Origin: Helicostylum pulchrum
Lineage: Eukaryota; Mucoromycota; Mucoromycetes; Mucorales; Mucoraceae
Length of the DNA: 64,000 nt
Assembly: GCA_025677825.1 (NCBI GenBank)
Contig: JAIXMO010000018.1
Coordinates: 186,001-250,000 of the forward strand
Direction of reading: 5' to 3'
The translations under genes and the position numbers were made by a program. Below the pieces are notes generated by a model. That model was not told where the DNA came from, searched no databases, and worked only from the letters and a program-made list of their open reading frames with translations. Shown one piece after another: positions 45,301 through 55,610 of the stretch (within the stretch, counting starts at the first letter, position 1; every line of letters starts with the position of its first letter).

Positions 45301-45846
45301 TTCTCGAGTGTATTCTATCCATTGCTTACAATTGCTTGCCGAATAAGCGTAACGTGGTTCCTCCTACTGGCTTTACTTTACGAGGTCCACTACATGTATC
45401 CCACACTGTAATAGCGCACTGTGCAGAAGCAGGTAACTCACAATATTTTATAGGTAAAGTCAACCATTCGTTCCAACTATATACAATTGCTTTATATTAA
45501 ACCATCGTAACTCGTTTTTTTAAACTTTTTAGATAGATATACCTCCAATGGTTCTTAAACGCTTTATATCTAGTTCTTACAGGAACAGTTAATGGTTTAT
45601 TATCACCAAATAACTGTACAGTGACAAATAAATCGGGTATAACACTAAAAGTTGTATTAGTATAAAGAAAACATGAAGAAAAAAAAAACTCATTTACTTT
45701 GTATTTAAATCGCGTTTGCCTTCTAAAGTCGCACTATGAGTCAGAGATAAGAAAGTGTGTCTGATATTAGAGAGATATTATAATACTTGCATTCTAATTG
45801 AGACAGGCAATTGAACATCTTTGGTCAAACAGTACGAATAATCCAT
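42392..45846 (-). CDS. VPS34: Class III phosphatidylinositol 3-kinase
   Basis: Makes PI(3)P for vacuolar sorting, endosome maturation and autophagy, in complexes with Vps15 and Vps30/Atg6. Sixteen exons (first 45791-45846, last 42392-42532), phases consistent, 845 residues. C2 domain: [62 protein letters not shown]. Helical domain: [41 protein letters not shown]. Kinase domain: [20 protein letters not shown], the catalytic loop [13 protein letters not shown], activation loop [20 protein letters not shown], and the C-terminal helix [10 protein letters not shown]. The first intron appears to be GC-AG (AGAAT|GCAAGT), the only junction that keeps the C2 frame. Confidence 0.95.
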
Positions 45847-46044
45847 TAGGTTAAAAAAAGGGTGTGTATGCGTATTGTGGCGAAACTTTTTTTTGTCATT
45901 CTTATTTATAAAAGGAAATAATGGTTTATTTTAAACGTCCGGAGTTACACATAGAGATGTGCTGCAAAAAGAAAGAATAGCATACATATTAAGGGTAGAC
46001 ATATGGACATCTTGGCTTGAGTCTTCAGTGCTTTTGACTACACA

Positions 46045-46170
46045 TTATACAATAGCACCATTTGCAGTAGTCCCATCTGTTTTCAATAGATTCGAAAAAG
46101 CGAATTTCTTCTTGTTTAGGTCTTGCAAATCTTGCAAACTTATGGTATGAGAACTTGTAAAATCCAGCAT
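46045..46170 (-). pseudogene. Fragment possibly from a TnpB/Fanzor-like protein
   Basis: A 41-codon minus-strand frame from an ATG reads MLDFTSSHTISLQDLQDL, then KKKFAFSNLLKTDGTT and a stop. The FxNxxKTDG pattern resembles the conserved block that precedes the RuvC-I motif in mucoralean TnpB/Fanzor-like proteins. Further coding-like minus-strand pieces lie just upstream: 46304-46495 (YRQGLLYYGIVDLVKSG, YNKLKEYMHDYLSLFWSTLG) and 46600-46821 (MSVPEKKSETFNSFLGN, REFLVHVLFARSERRC). They may be parts of one decayed gene. The assignment is from memory of the motif only. Confidence 0.3.
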
Positions 46171-46790
46171 TACCCTCTTATACAACCAAGCAAGAAACTC
46201 TCAAAAGAAAAAGAAAGCTTTGGTCTGGAGTATTTCGGGGTGAAAATCATAGTTAATATACTTTTTTTGTGGTGTCTATTCCAAGTGGCTTCTCCATAGT
46301 ATTTCAAGATACATACAGTGCCGGGAAAGCCGCACCTAACGTAGACCAAAACAAAGAAAGATAATCGTGCATGTACTCCTTAAGTTTATTATAGTCTTCC
46401 TTAAGTATACTTTTTGAAGCGCAGCTTCCACTCTTAACTAAATCAACTATGCCGTAGTAAAGTAAGCCCTGTCTGTATATCTCCGGTATATACACAGTAA
46501 AAAAGAGAAAAAGAAATGTGATAAAAAACAGATTAATTTTATTATTTATGATAAAATAAATAATATACGTAAATAATACTGTTCTTCTTCAAGCAATCGT
46601 CGTGCAAAAGATCACCTGTTACAAACTTTAAAATGTGGTCCATCCGATTGTGATAGCGTATAAATATCAGACCAAGTACCATTTTTAAAAAAGTAAGTAA
46701 AAAGCAATACATTACACCTTCTTTCTGAACGTGCAAATAGAACGTGTACTAAGAATTCCCTTATATAAGTATTACCAAGGAAGCTATTAA

Positions 46791-48677
46791 ATGTCTCAGA
46801 CTTCTTCTCCGGTACGCTCATGTCATGCTGGTCTTTTGGTCTTTATACTGTGTGGAGGAGGAATGAAGAAAAGTCTCTGAAGTTAAATGCGCTCAAACAT
46901 GACTTCCAACAGGACCTCAACTCAATCATAAACTGCGAGGAAATCAATCAAGAAGTAAAAGATTACGTTAGTAATCTAAAAGACGTATTTAAGGTAAGTA
47001 AAGCATCATAAACTATGTGTATTTTCTTTATCTCACTGAAAATATGTCATAAATAGAAGAAGAAACCAAATAATAACGATGAAAGCTCGTCCTCTTCTAC
47101 CAAAACACACCCAATTTTGGAAGCATTGTATATCAAAACACTAATTGTAGTAGTTTTACAAGTATTAAACGTACCGTGGATCGAAACGAGTTACCATCAA
47201 CATCTAATCCTGCACCCCAAAGACAAAGGGTACAATTAAATGAAGTTGACAGCATCTATTTAGATAATATGAACGTGTCTTTTGGATCGTACATTGATAC
47301 TATAGCTCAAGATCAAGTCGTCTTGGATAGAGAGTCCAGATATTTTATTACTTGTGGTTTGAATGGAATCATTGATTCCTCTGACAATTCTATCGGATCT
47401 CAGATGTCCATATTTAGCTTTGAAGCAAAAGGAGACATACAGTGTTATCTTTCCAACATTGGTTATAAATCTTATTCATCAAATTATATCAATATGTTCG
47501 AAAGTGCTCTTCAACTCCACGAAGAAGAAGAAAAAAAAAGATCAAGACGCTGGAGGGCTAGGCTGACTGCCTTGCATCAATCTCCAATATATATCGAGTT
47601 CTCTCCTTTCTGTAAATATCTCAATTTTCTGAAGTATATCTTTTGTGATTAATTATCTTGTTTATTATAGGACTTACCCACAGGTGAAAAGGATATGAAA
47701 TCCGATCACTTAATGATAATAACACTGTAAAAGATGGCGTTTTCCCATTCTTGAAGGGGTAGTTTTTTGGGCAGCGAAAAGCACATCGCTTGTAGCTCGG
47801 TCAGAGATATTGAAGGATCTACATAAAGATTTTTAAACGTCGATCCTTCAGTGTTAAAGCACGTCAGAAGAGCGGATTTTTCTGATGTCGCCGCGTTATT
47901 ACTAACCTCTGGTTGATTATAAACCTGGGGAACAAAAACTGGTCATGGTAAAAGATTACGAGAATAGTGTTCTCTTGGATGATGATATCGCTTGCCAGGA
48001 CCGTCCATTGATGGTATTATTCGGGTTGAGGCATTGAATTTAGACTTTGTTCTGGTAGAGGTATCTGGTCCCCCTTGTGCTTCGGCTTAAAACTACAGCC
48101 ATTACAAAGGCGATAGGAATAAGCTAGCAAAGAACCTGAAGTATATGTTTAAGATCACCATTTCAAAGTTCTCATTTGAATATTTGCTACTACCACCAAG
48201 ATCTGCACTAGAGGTTGTTTCAAAAAAAAGGTGTCCCTTGTTTTCGTAGTACAGTTCAGCTAAAATTATTTGGTCTTCCTTTTTACAAAGATACTATTTA
48301 TGTTTACTCTATTAGTATGCCTGTGTGGGACGTATTTTTTTTTAAATTAGAAACCATGATTGATATTCCCGTGGAGCCTGTCTTTTACGCCTCTAGCTTG
48401 CTAAAATTTATATCAAAGTTGTTTGATTTAGGTGAACAAATTAACTAATTATGCCTCCAAAGTTCAAGATTTTTTAGCTAGTACGGATTGCGATGACGAT
48501 TCTGATTCTTCCAGAAGTAACTTGTCAACCTGTTCTGACCCAAAAGTCTCTCCTAAAAAGAGAAAGTCTATGGCCAGTGTAAGAACCCGTCCTCGCCGTG
48601 ATTTAACCGTTTTCTATCGTTTCTTATCCTTATTCCCTTTTCTTCTCTTCTCGTGTTACCTTTTATCTTATAAATAG
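46791..48677 (+). pseudogene. Decayed copy of a dispersed, probably mucoralean-specific gene family
   Basis: A series of plus-strand coding segments in changing frames. 46820-46994 has MSCWSFGLYTVWRRNEEKS and FQQDLNSIINCEEINQEVKD and ends in a good donor. 47056-47650 has KKKPNNNDESSSSSTKTHP, then VDRNELPSTSNPAPQRQRVQ, LDNMNVSFGSYIDTIAQDQV and YINMFESALQLHEEEEKKR. 48008-48060 has GIIRVEALNLDFVLVEVSGP. 48215-48448 has VQLKLFGLPFYKDTIYVYSI and MPVWDVFFFKLETM. 48432-48600 ends with SPKKRKSMASVRTRPRR, an NLS-like tail. Stops and frame changes separate them (for example at 47731 and 48088). Part of it (47540-47910) is repeated in inverse orientation at 54430-54815. Function unknown; no transposase motif seen. 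Confidence 0.55.
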
Positions 48678-49095
48678 AATCGGCTTTTTTCCTCTACAAA
48701 ATAAATCTTCAGACCTATTTCTCACTTAAAAACTATCTTTTATTTTACTACTTTGAAGTCTTCGTTGCTCTGTAATTCCGTTTAACTCTTGTTTCTCTTT
48801 GAGAACTGAAAATAGCATACATATTACATATACGTAAAATAAAGTCCAATATTTATGTTAACCTTTAACTTGTATTTTATTTAATAAACATTTTTATTAA
48901 AATCATCTCAATAAGTCGCTACTGAGTAAAGGCTCATTTTTAAAGGCTCTTGCGTGAAAACGGATAAAAGGAAAATGTAAAATTAAAGATTCTTTGTTCC
49001 TTTATTATTAGATGGTAAAAAATAGGGTTTCTTTTATTGTACATTGTCGTTTTAATACACGATACTGTACTATAACTGAATTTTCGTAAGATGTA
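48678..49095. other. Intergenic, nothing recognised
   Basis: About 420 bp of AT-rich sequence between the decayed family copy and the 3' end of the Hsp40-like gene. Confidence 0.5.
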
Positions 49096-49143
49096 TTAAT
49101 GTTCTAGTTTGATATAGGAGTAAATACTATCACCATTGTCTTT

Positions 49144-49174
<31 letters not shown>

Positions 49175-50455
49175 TCGTCGTTGTTGTCATCATCATCGTC
49201 ATCAATAACAGTAGTATTTTCTCTTGATTTTTGTTCTTCTTCAGTCATAAGCAATTTATTGAGGACTTTTCGGCTGTCCGACGATTCTGGAATATTCACA
49301 GAATCAGGAAATACAACATTGAATGTGATATGGAGATCACCATTTAAACCACGGGAATCTAAATACTTGGACATGCCATATCCTGGAATAGTAATTAGTA
49401 AACCTGGTTTCAATACTGCGCCTGGAAGTCGAGGGGGATGGACGGGCTCACCATCCAAGTGTTTAAACGCAGGTCTGTTTCGGCACCCCAAGATAGCGTC
49501 TCTTAAGTCAATGTCTAGATTTACATGTAATCTACCACCTCGTCTCTTAAATAAACCATCTGCAGACTCATTTTCTACAAGAGCTTCAATAATCAAATCA
49601 CCTCGTGTTAATCCGTCTGGCATAAGGTTTCCGCAGTGATTTACTTGTAATGTATAAAGATCTGTAATTTCCTTATCGATTTTTACATAGAGTCCGCACT
49701 CCTCGTGTGTTTTTCCTTCGCAGTTTTCGCGCCTTGAATGTGTCGTAACTGCGCCCATACCATCACATGCTCGCATAATACTACAGTTTCTTGTCCTGCT
49801 ACTAGGGTGGAGATAAACCCTCCTACGCATTGAACGCATGTACGAGTTTCTTCAACTCCATTTTTTTGTCTAGAAAACAATTAGTTTTAGAATTTTTTTT
49901 TTAATATAATGTATACATTTACCCTTCGCATGTATCACAATAAATAATTTCGACATATTTTACAAAATGTCGTTCTAAACCAGTGTATGATTGATTTAAA
50001 GTAATAGAAGTAGATATTCTAATGTTATAATCGAACCCTTTTTTTTAAAAGAAAAAATTACGTGTTATTTAAAAGAACTGGAATTCATTAGTTATTCCAC
50101 TTACTGATAGGAGGAGGTGGAGGCGAAATTGACGGCGAAGGAGGTAGAGGTGGAGGTGTAGCGAGACAGTATCGACCATCTGCTGTTGCTTTTTGTCGCT
50201 TTGTAGAGTGTGAAGTATCACTTGAACTAGACCTAAATCTGATTCTTGAGCTGTTACTAGATTCTGCTGAATTACGTGCGGCGAGGAGCTCAGTATCGTG
50301 AATTGTTCTGGTTTCAGCGCATGATAATAAAATACATGCGTGTAAGATTTCTTTAGACTATGTTCACATATAAAATATTTATTAGTTGCTGACACACTAT
50401 ATTCATTTTTTTTTTTTTACCTTTTTTACAGTTTGGCCTCTGTGAGCTTTTGTCA
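49096..50455 (-). pseudogene. DnaJ/Hsp40 type-I-like protein lacking the J domain, frameshifted
   Basis: Exons (minus) 50420-50455, 50105-50357, 49923-50037 and 49096-49869. The first 96 residues are Ser/Pro-rich (SSSSDTSHSTKRQK, PPPLPPSPSISPPPPPI); no J domain or HPD motif is present. Then comes the Hsp40 core: ISTSITLNQSYTGLERHFVK, Zn-finger pieces CDTCEG and TCVQCVGG, a break at about 49770 where one missing base would join LCE to ACDGMGAVTTH, then ENCEGKTH. CTD blocks follow: LFKRRGGRLHVNLDIDLRDA and PGLLITIPGYGMSKYLDSRG. The C terminus is an Asp/Asn tract. The fourth CxxC is also eroded. Either a decaying chaperone copy or an assembly error in an unusual J-less Hsp40. Confidence 0.6.
49138..49205. 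repeat. GTT/GTC microsatellite encoding the Asp/Asn tail
   Basis: A trinucleotide tract (ttgtcgttgtcgttgtcg and variants) that, read on the minus strand, encodes alternating Asp and Asn near the C terminus of the Hsp40-like protein. Confidence 0.85.
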
Positions 50456-52605
50456 TTTTAGAGTATGTCTAATAAAATGTAACAATTAAAAATAAAATAA
50501 AGTTACATTCATAATGTCGTCCTGCGAAGCAGTTTGACTAATTTCAAGAACTGTGTAAAAGTTGACAGACATGTAATGAGTAAAATAAAAATGAAATAAA
50601 AGAAGGTATATTGACAATAAAAAATAGCTTGTTATATAACATCCTGATAAATTGGTGCCAAACAGAAAAAATAAAACGGAGAAAGAACAATGGGCACAGC
50701 AAGTGAAAGGTGCACTTTTTTATTATTCATCATTTTTGGAAATCCGAACACAAACTGTGCAAAAAGGTCAACCGTACCGAATTGTCGGTGTGATAACCAT
50801 TGTTTTAAACCTTAAATCACTTGTCTCCACTTAGCGTCTCTCTCAAAGTACATATACTTATTGTAATGATAGTTATCTTGTTAAGATGTGTCAATGGCGG
50901 AGGTTGTAAAACGTGATACTGTAAGTAATACGGTCGATTCCTAATCTCCCCTTGAAGAGACGACGGTTCAAGAAGTATTAGTTGCTGGCTATGAATGAGT
51001 AACATATAGTACCCCTTTATTAGGACTATCACACACCTTATTTTATTGTACAGCTTCATATCTTAATCATAATAAACCACTTTGTAATAATCTTGGTATT
51101 TGAAAAAAAAAGGTAAGTCTATTTTTCATAGTTGTCTGTGGTGGTATTAATGCGACCGAAGCGATCCCCTTCTTCTATCATCTGAATAGTATGACTTAAG
51201 ACGCATTAATTGGGTTTGCCTGTGTGTGAAAGCAATTTCATTGCTTCTGGAATGTTCACTTCCAATTATCCTCATAGCAAGCGCTACTTAAACGTGCTAT
51301 TCCACGGCTAGAGATAACTCTCGTTATCCCTTTCGTTGTACTATTTTGCGGGTTCCATCCCTCCTTTTTTTCCTTTTCTTTCATTTTCTCAACTTTTTTC
51401 TCTCAAAAAAACAAGTAGAAGATATCATTGCTGTTAATAACTGGCTGCTGCTCTTCTGTCAATACAAAACGCATGGTAGGTGGTTGTCTGGTCTTTTCTT
51501 GGGTTCGCTTTGTATCTGGAATCCTACTAGTATTTCGTAATACTAAGAATGGTCCAGGTCGTTCTGTAGATATAACTTCTGTCAAAGTAACAGAAGCCTA
51601 CTCCCAGGTAGTTTCTAAAACTCTGACAAAGTACCTTTAAAGCTTACTTCGGTTCTATTCAAAAACTTTATTCAAGACTTTCTGTTGGTCTATTGCTTCA
51701 CTTTGCCATAACACTTTGACTGGTTTCTTATTAATTTCGGTGCAATACTTTATTTGTCTAAACTCTACTCCTGCTATTTGCGAAAAACTGTTTGAGACTT
51801 TGGGTGGGTCACTTTCACAAGACTTTGGTTAGTTTCTTCCTATATTTTGGTACGCAATTCTCGTAAAAAAACCCCTCTGGTACAATACTCTGCTACAAGA
51901 CTTTATTTGGTCTCTATTATAAAAAGTTGCTGGATCTCTTCTACTTTGGCTGCAGGTTCTATCCAATACCGTGTTTGGTCAGAAATATCCGTCTCCGTAA
52001 AGAAAAGGCTCGATAAGGGCACTTTGCGGGTAACACAAAGAAAAGGCTTTATGAGGGCAATTTGTGGGTGCCATAAAGAAAAGACTTCAAAGGGCACTTT
52101 ATGCTATAAAGAAAAGGCTTAAAAGGGTACTTTATGGTTACTAGTCGGGATATGACGATACAAATACTTACAGATATTACTTGTTTATTTATCAGCTCTG
52201 ATATACTTATCAACCTTTAAGCTTAATAAAACCAACCTTTTTAAATCTTGACTTAATAAACTAAATTTTGAAACTATTCTTTTACTTGGATTATTCAATC
52301 CTCTTTAAACTTGTTATTTTTTTATATTTTAAAGTAAAAAAAATAAAAAAAGTCGACAAGAAAAAGTGTGAAAAATGAACAAAAAAATCTCCCCGCTTAA
52401 ATTTAAGGTTGTGTCTCATTCTACTCCAGACGCACCTTAATATAAAGTAAGTTTATAGAATTATGGATATGTTGTTGTTTGATAATATCTATTCACTATA
52501 TCATAGGTTTGGGATAAGGGGTATTAGATACGCAAACAACAGCGCTTGATATTTTACTAATGTCAAACTTTTTAACTATTTTATTTCATTAAAAAAAAAG
52601 AGTTT
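50456..52605. other. Gene-poor region with fragments and a minisatellite
   Basis: 2.1 kb. A plus-strand frame at 50652-50834 (KTEKEQWAQQVKGALFYYSS) and a minus-strand frame at 51440-51585 (TERPGPFLVLRNTSRIPDTK) look like orphan coding scraps; neither is recognised. 51650-51960 is made of loosely recurring actttgg/tttcttc words. A minisatellite follows at 51998-52137. Confidence 0.35.
51998..52137. repeat. Degenerate minisatellite, four units of about 35 bp
   Basis: Units begin at about 51998, 52038, 52076 and 52110, each with the core aaagaaaaggctt followed by agggcactttat or a close variant. The units diverge mainly at their 3' ends. Confidence 0.85.
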
Positions 52606-53548
52606 TTATAATGTGATATCCTCAAGCAAGTCTTCCACAACAGTTGTTGTATCTTCCTTCTTTTTACTGGCCATTGATTCTTTAATTGCAATACCTTCTA
52701 ATCTCTTTCTCTCTCTGCGATCCTCTTTTGACTCCCAATTCTCCTTTGTTTTTGCTTTTGTTAATTCTAATTTCATGGCATCTTCAAATACTTTCATACG
52801 ATCCATATTTTGTTCAAACTTTTGGTTGGACATGGTTAATAATAAGAATAAATAGGCTGCATCAACAAGACAGTGAATTGTATCATTTTCAACATAGGCG
52901 ATAGGTGTATCAATCTTGTGCGTACTACGGATAGCCAACATATGACGACGAGAAGGTGTAATACCTGAATTTTGATACCCTACTTGATATGCAACGCCTA
53001 ATAAATGCATTGCCGTCTCTTGACTAGAAGCTTCAATATGAAGAATCTTTTTTGCTTTATTAGGTCAATATCCTTACCCTGTTCTTTTTATCTGCACTTA
53101 CCAAAGGCTCAAATTTGTAATAAATCAATTGACGGTTCAAGATATTAGCAGGTCTATGGTTATCAAAAACAACTTTACTGCTCTCCTGTCCAAACAATAA
53201 TTCAACAATCCATTGGTCGTGGCTTTCTAGTTCAGGGATAACGATAGGATCATGACTGACATATAACCATTTACCTCCTTTACTTGTCTTTTCAATATTG
53301 TTAGGGTCACTATTAGGATTTTCGATATCTTTCTCTAAACCTTCACAATAAACAGCTACTCTGCCAGAACAACTACTGGTTGTATAATAGTCGGGATGAC
53401 TATTGATGACATGCATCAAGTCAAGAATAGGTTCATCAATAAAACCTTTGGGTGATTTGTCTCTTCTTTCGGGATCCAAGTATTCTACAAGTGAAGAAAC
53501 AATTTGTTCTTTACGGCTATAAAAGCCATTCTGTTGTTGTTGTGACAT
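52606..53548 (-). CDS. TYW3: tRNA wybutosine-synthesising protein 3
   Basis: The methyltransferase that acts on the tricyclic wyosine precursor at position 37 of tRNA-Phe, third step of the wybutosine pathway. Exons (minus) 53102-53548 and 52606-53046 give 295 residues. The family signature is clear: SPKGFIDEPILDLMHVINSH, then YYTTSSCSGRVAVYCE, GGKWLYVSHDPI, and in the second exon AMHLLGVAYQVGYQNSGITP. The C-terminal 80 residues are helical and charged (KLELTKAKTKENWESKEDRR) and probably outside the catalytic fold. No defects. Confidence 0.93.
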
Positions 53549-53785
53549 GACGAGAAAAAAAAAGTAAGAGAAAGGGAAAATTAAAAAAAAAATTTGTTTT
53601 TATTTTAAAGACCCCCACAATTGTTAGCAAACACCGAGATTTTTAATAAGAATTACATGGCATATTTCTCGTGAGTGATATTCCCATACAGATAAACATG
53701 TTTAGTAAAAAAAAATATACATATAAAAATGCACATAATTTTCTTTATTTATAGCCCTTTAAATGCTGTGATGAGGGAAAGTAGC

Positions 53786-54115
53786 CTAACTAGGAATAAC
53801 ATAAATATTACCACCGTTCATTTTACCTTGAACACCAACTGTTCCGTAGTTGTAGATCGCTAAAAAGCGTTAACACGTTTAAGCAATTTTTTTTTAAAAA
53901 AAACAACGATACTAATCTTCGTTGTTGTAAGGAGGAGGTGACCAGACATCACGCCACCACACCAAATTAGGAAGACTTGCTTCCACGCCGGAACGCAAAG
54001 ACTTCATTTTCTTTTTAGAAACCGAGGCTTTCGTCTTCTTGTCATTCAAAGCTTGTACATCTTCGGAAAGCTTCTTGATCATAAAAAGGGTATTAATAGT
54101 TCCTTTCAAACCGTT
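53786..54115 (-). pseudogene. Unrecognised coding fragments
   Basis: A minus-strand open stretch (53912-54115) reads NGLKGTINTLFMIKKLSEDV, SVSKKKMKSLRSGVEASLPN and LVWWRDVWSPPPYNNED before a TAG. A second exon-like piece (53786-53859), with a TTTAG acceptor, reads IYNYGTVGVQGKMNGGNIYV. The phases do not join. It lies next to the inverted family copy at 54430-54815 and may be part of the same debris. Confidence 0.3.
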
Positions 54116-54429
54116 ATTCTTTAATTCTTAATCGTTTGAAAGGAAGGCCACTTCATACACCAGGTCAACATCATATAAACCATTTGCAATTAAACGTAAT
54201 GTATAAACTTCATATTATAGACCCATTACAATCATAAATGGAATAGCTATACTTTTAATGGTATGCTCTGTGAGATATGGGAAGTTTCTAAGTAAATCAT
54301 TCAGTTGGGCTTTGGATGTGAGTACTTACAGTCTTCAGTTTATCCTTATAGTTCTTGCTATTAAAATCACTCACCTGTTCCGGCATTTATTGTAGAATTT
54401 CTTTCCGTACGTAGATTCATTTTGACTCG

Positions 54430-54815
54430 AGAGTCAGCCAAGAGAATCTGATGAGGCGGCGACAGCAGAGAAATCTGGCCTTTTGACATGCTTTAACACT
54501 GAAGGATCGACGTTTAAAAATCTTTAAATACGTCGATCCTTCAATATCTCTAGCCAAGCGACAAGCGATGCGCTTTTCGCTATAGAGAAAACTACTCGCT
54601 CAAGAATGAGAAAACACCATCTTTTACAATGGTGTTTTCATCAAGTGCTTGGACTGAAAGCCCTTTTCACTTGTGCGTAAGTCCTATAATAAACGAGATA
54701 ATTAATCACAGAAGATATACTTTAGAAAATGGAGGAAAGGCAGTTAGTCTAGCCTTCCAGCGTCTTGAATTTTCTTATTTTTCTCTTCTTCTCGGAGTAT
54801 CGAAAAAGCAAACAA
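54430..54815 (-). pseudogene. Inverted partial copy of the 47-kb dispersed family element
   Basis: The reverse complement follows 47540-47910 over most of its length: aagacgctggarggctag, gtgattaattatctygttta, ataggacttac, taaaagatgg, gagatattgaaggatc, tttttaaacgtcgatccttc, agtgttaaagcaygtca and gatgtcgccgc-like words occur in the same order. Both copies have lost the reading frame. A 70-bp stretch present at 47572-47635 is shorter here. Confidence 0.75.
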
Positions 54816-55610
54816 CTATATGTATATAATATAAAAATTAACGATATATTATAATCCACACAGTTACAAGTTACTTACATTCTATGTACATCTTTATTTT
54901 GTATGGAATAGAGTCTTGGAAAAGAGGAGAATTTAGCCATTGTTAAAAAGGGGTATAATACAAGATATGCAAAAAGAGATAAAAGAGATAAGGAATAAAT
55001 TTATCAATTTTTTTTTTTATATGTGGCGGCTAATTTAATGTGATTGTTTACTTTCGGGTGTGCTCATTTTTGAAATAGTCGACGTGATACGTTTTAGGTT
55101 GTAAGGTCAGAAAACGCGAATTGTAATCATTCATGCTTGAAAAAAAATTCATTTGAAGTCCTCCTTTTTCTTCTTCTTGAATATTAACATTGTAGTTCTT
55201 GAAACTAAAGATATCGCGTCTTACTACACATCATGTCAAGATAGAAAAGTATCTGCGTTCATAGTTTCACGGTTTCACGTCAAATTGCCTACCCACAACC
55301 GAGGTTGGCGGGCTTCAGATCTTTTTTTGTTAGACAAACCTTCCCACGCATAATATATATGAACTGATTTTACTTTGTAATACTTTTATTAGTACAATCA
55401 TCATTTGAAGTACGAGAACAATGGGGAGGGGGGATTCCCTCTGTTTTATTTCCACCTCGTTCTTGGGGCTATTTTACGCTGTCAGAACCGTGACCAATAT
55501 GCTAAAAAAAAAAAATAACGCATCTTATTCAAACTCAAATCCCGAGGTCATTGGATGTTTCATGAGTTATTTCCCTTTCTTTTTTTTTCCCTCATATATT
55601 TTTTCACACA
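54816..55610. other. Intergenic region upstream of the CBS gene
   Basis: About 790 bp, AT-rich; no gene recognised. Confidence 0.5.

Noticed and set aside
49136..49639. Plus-strand 167-codon frame beginning with Ser/Leu repeats
   Set aside because: Antisense of the Asp/Asn microsatellite and Hsp40 CTD.
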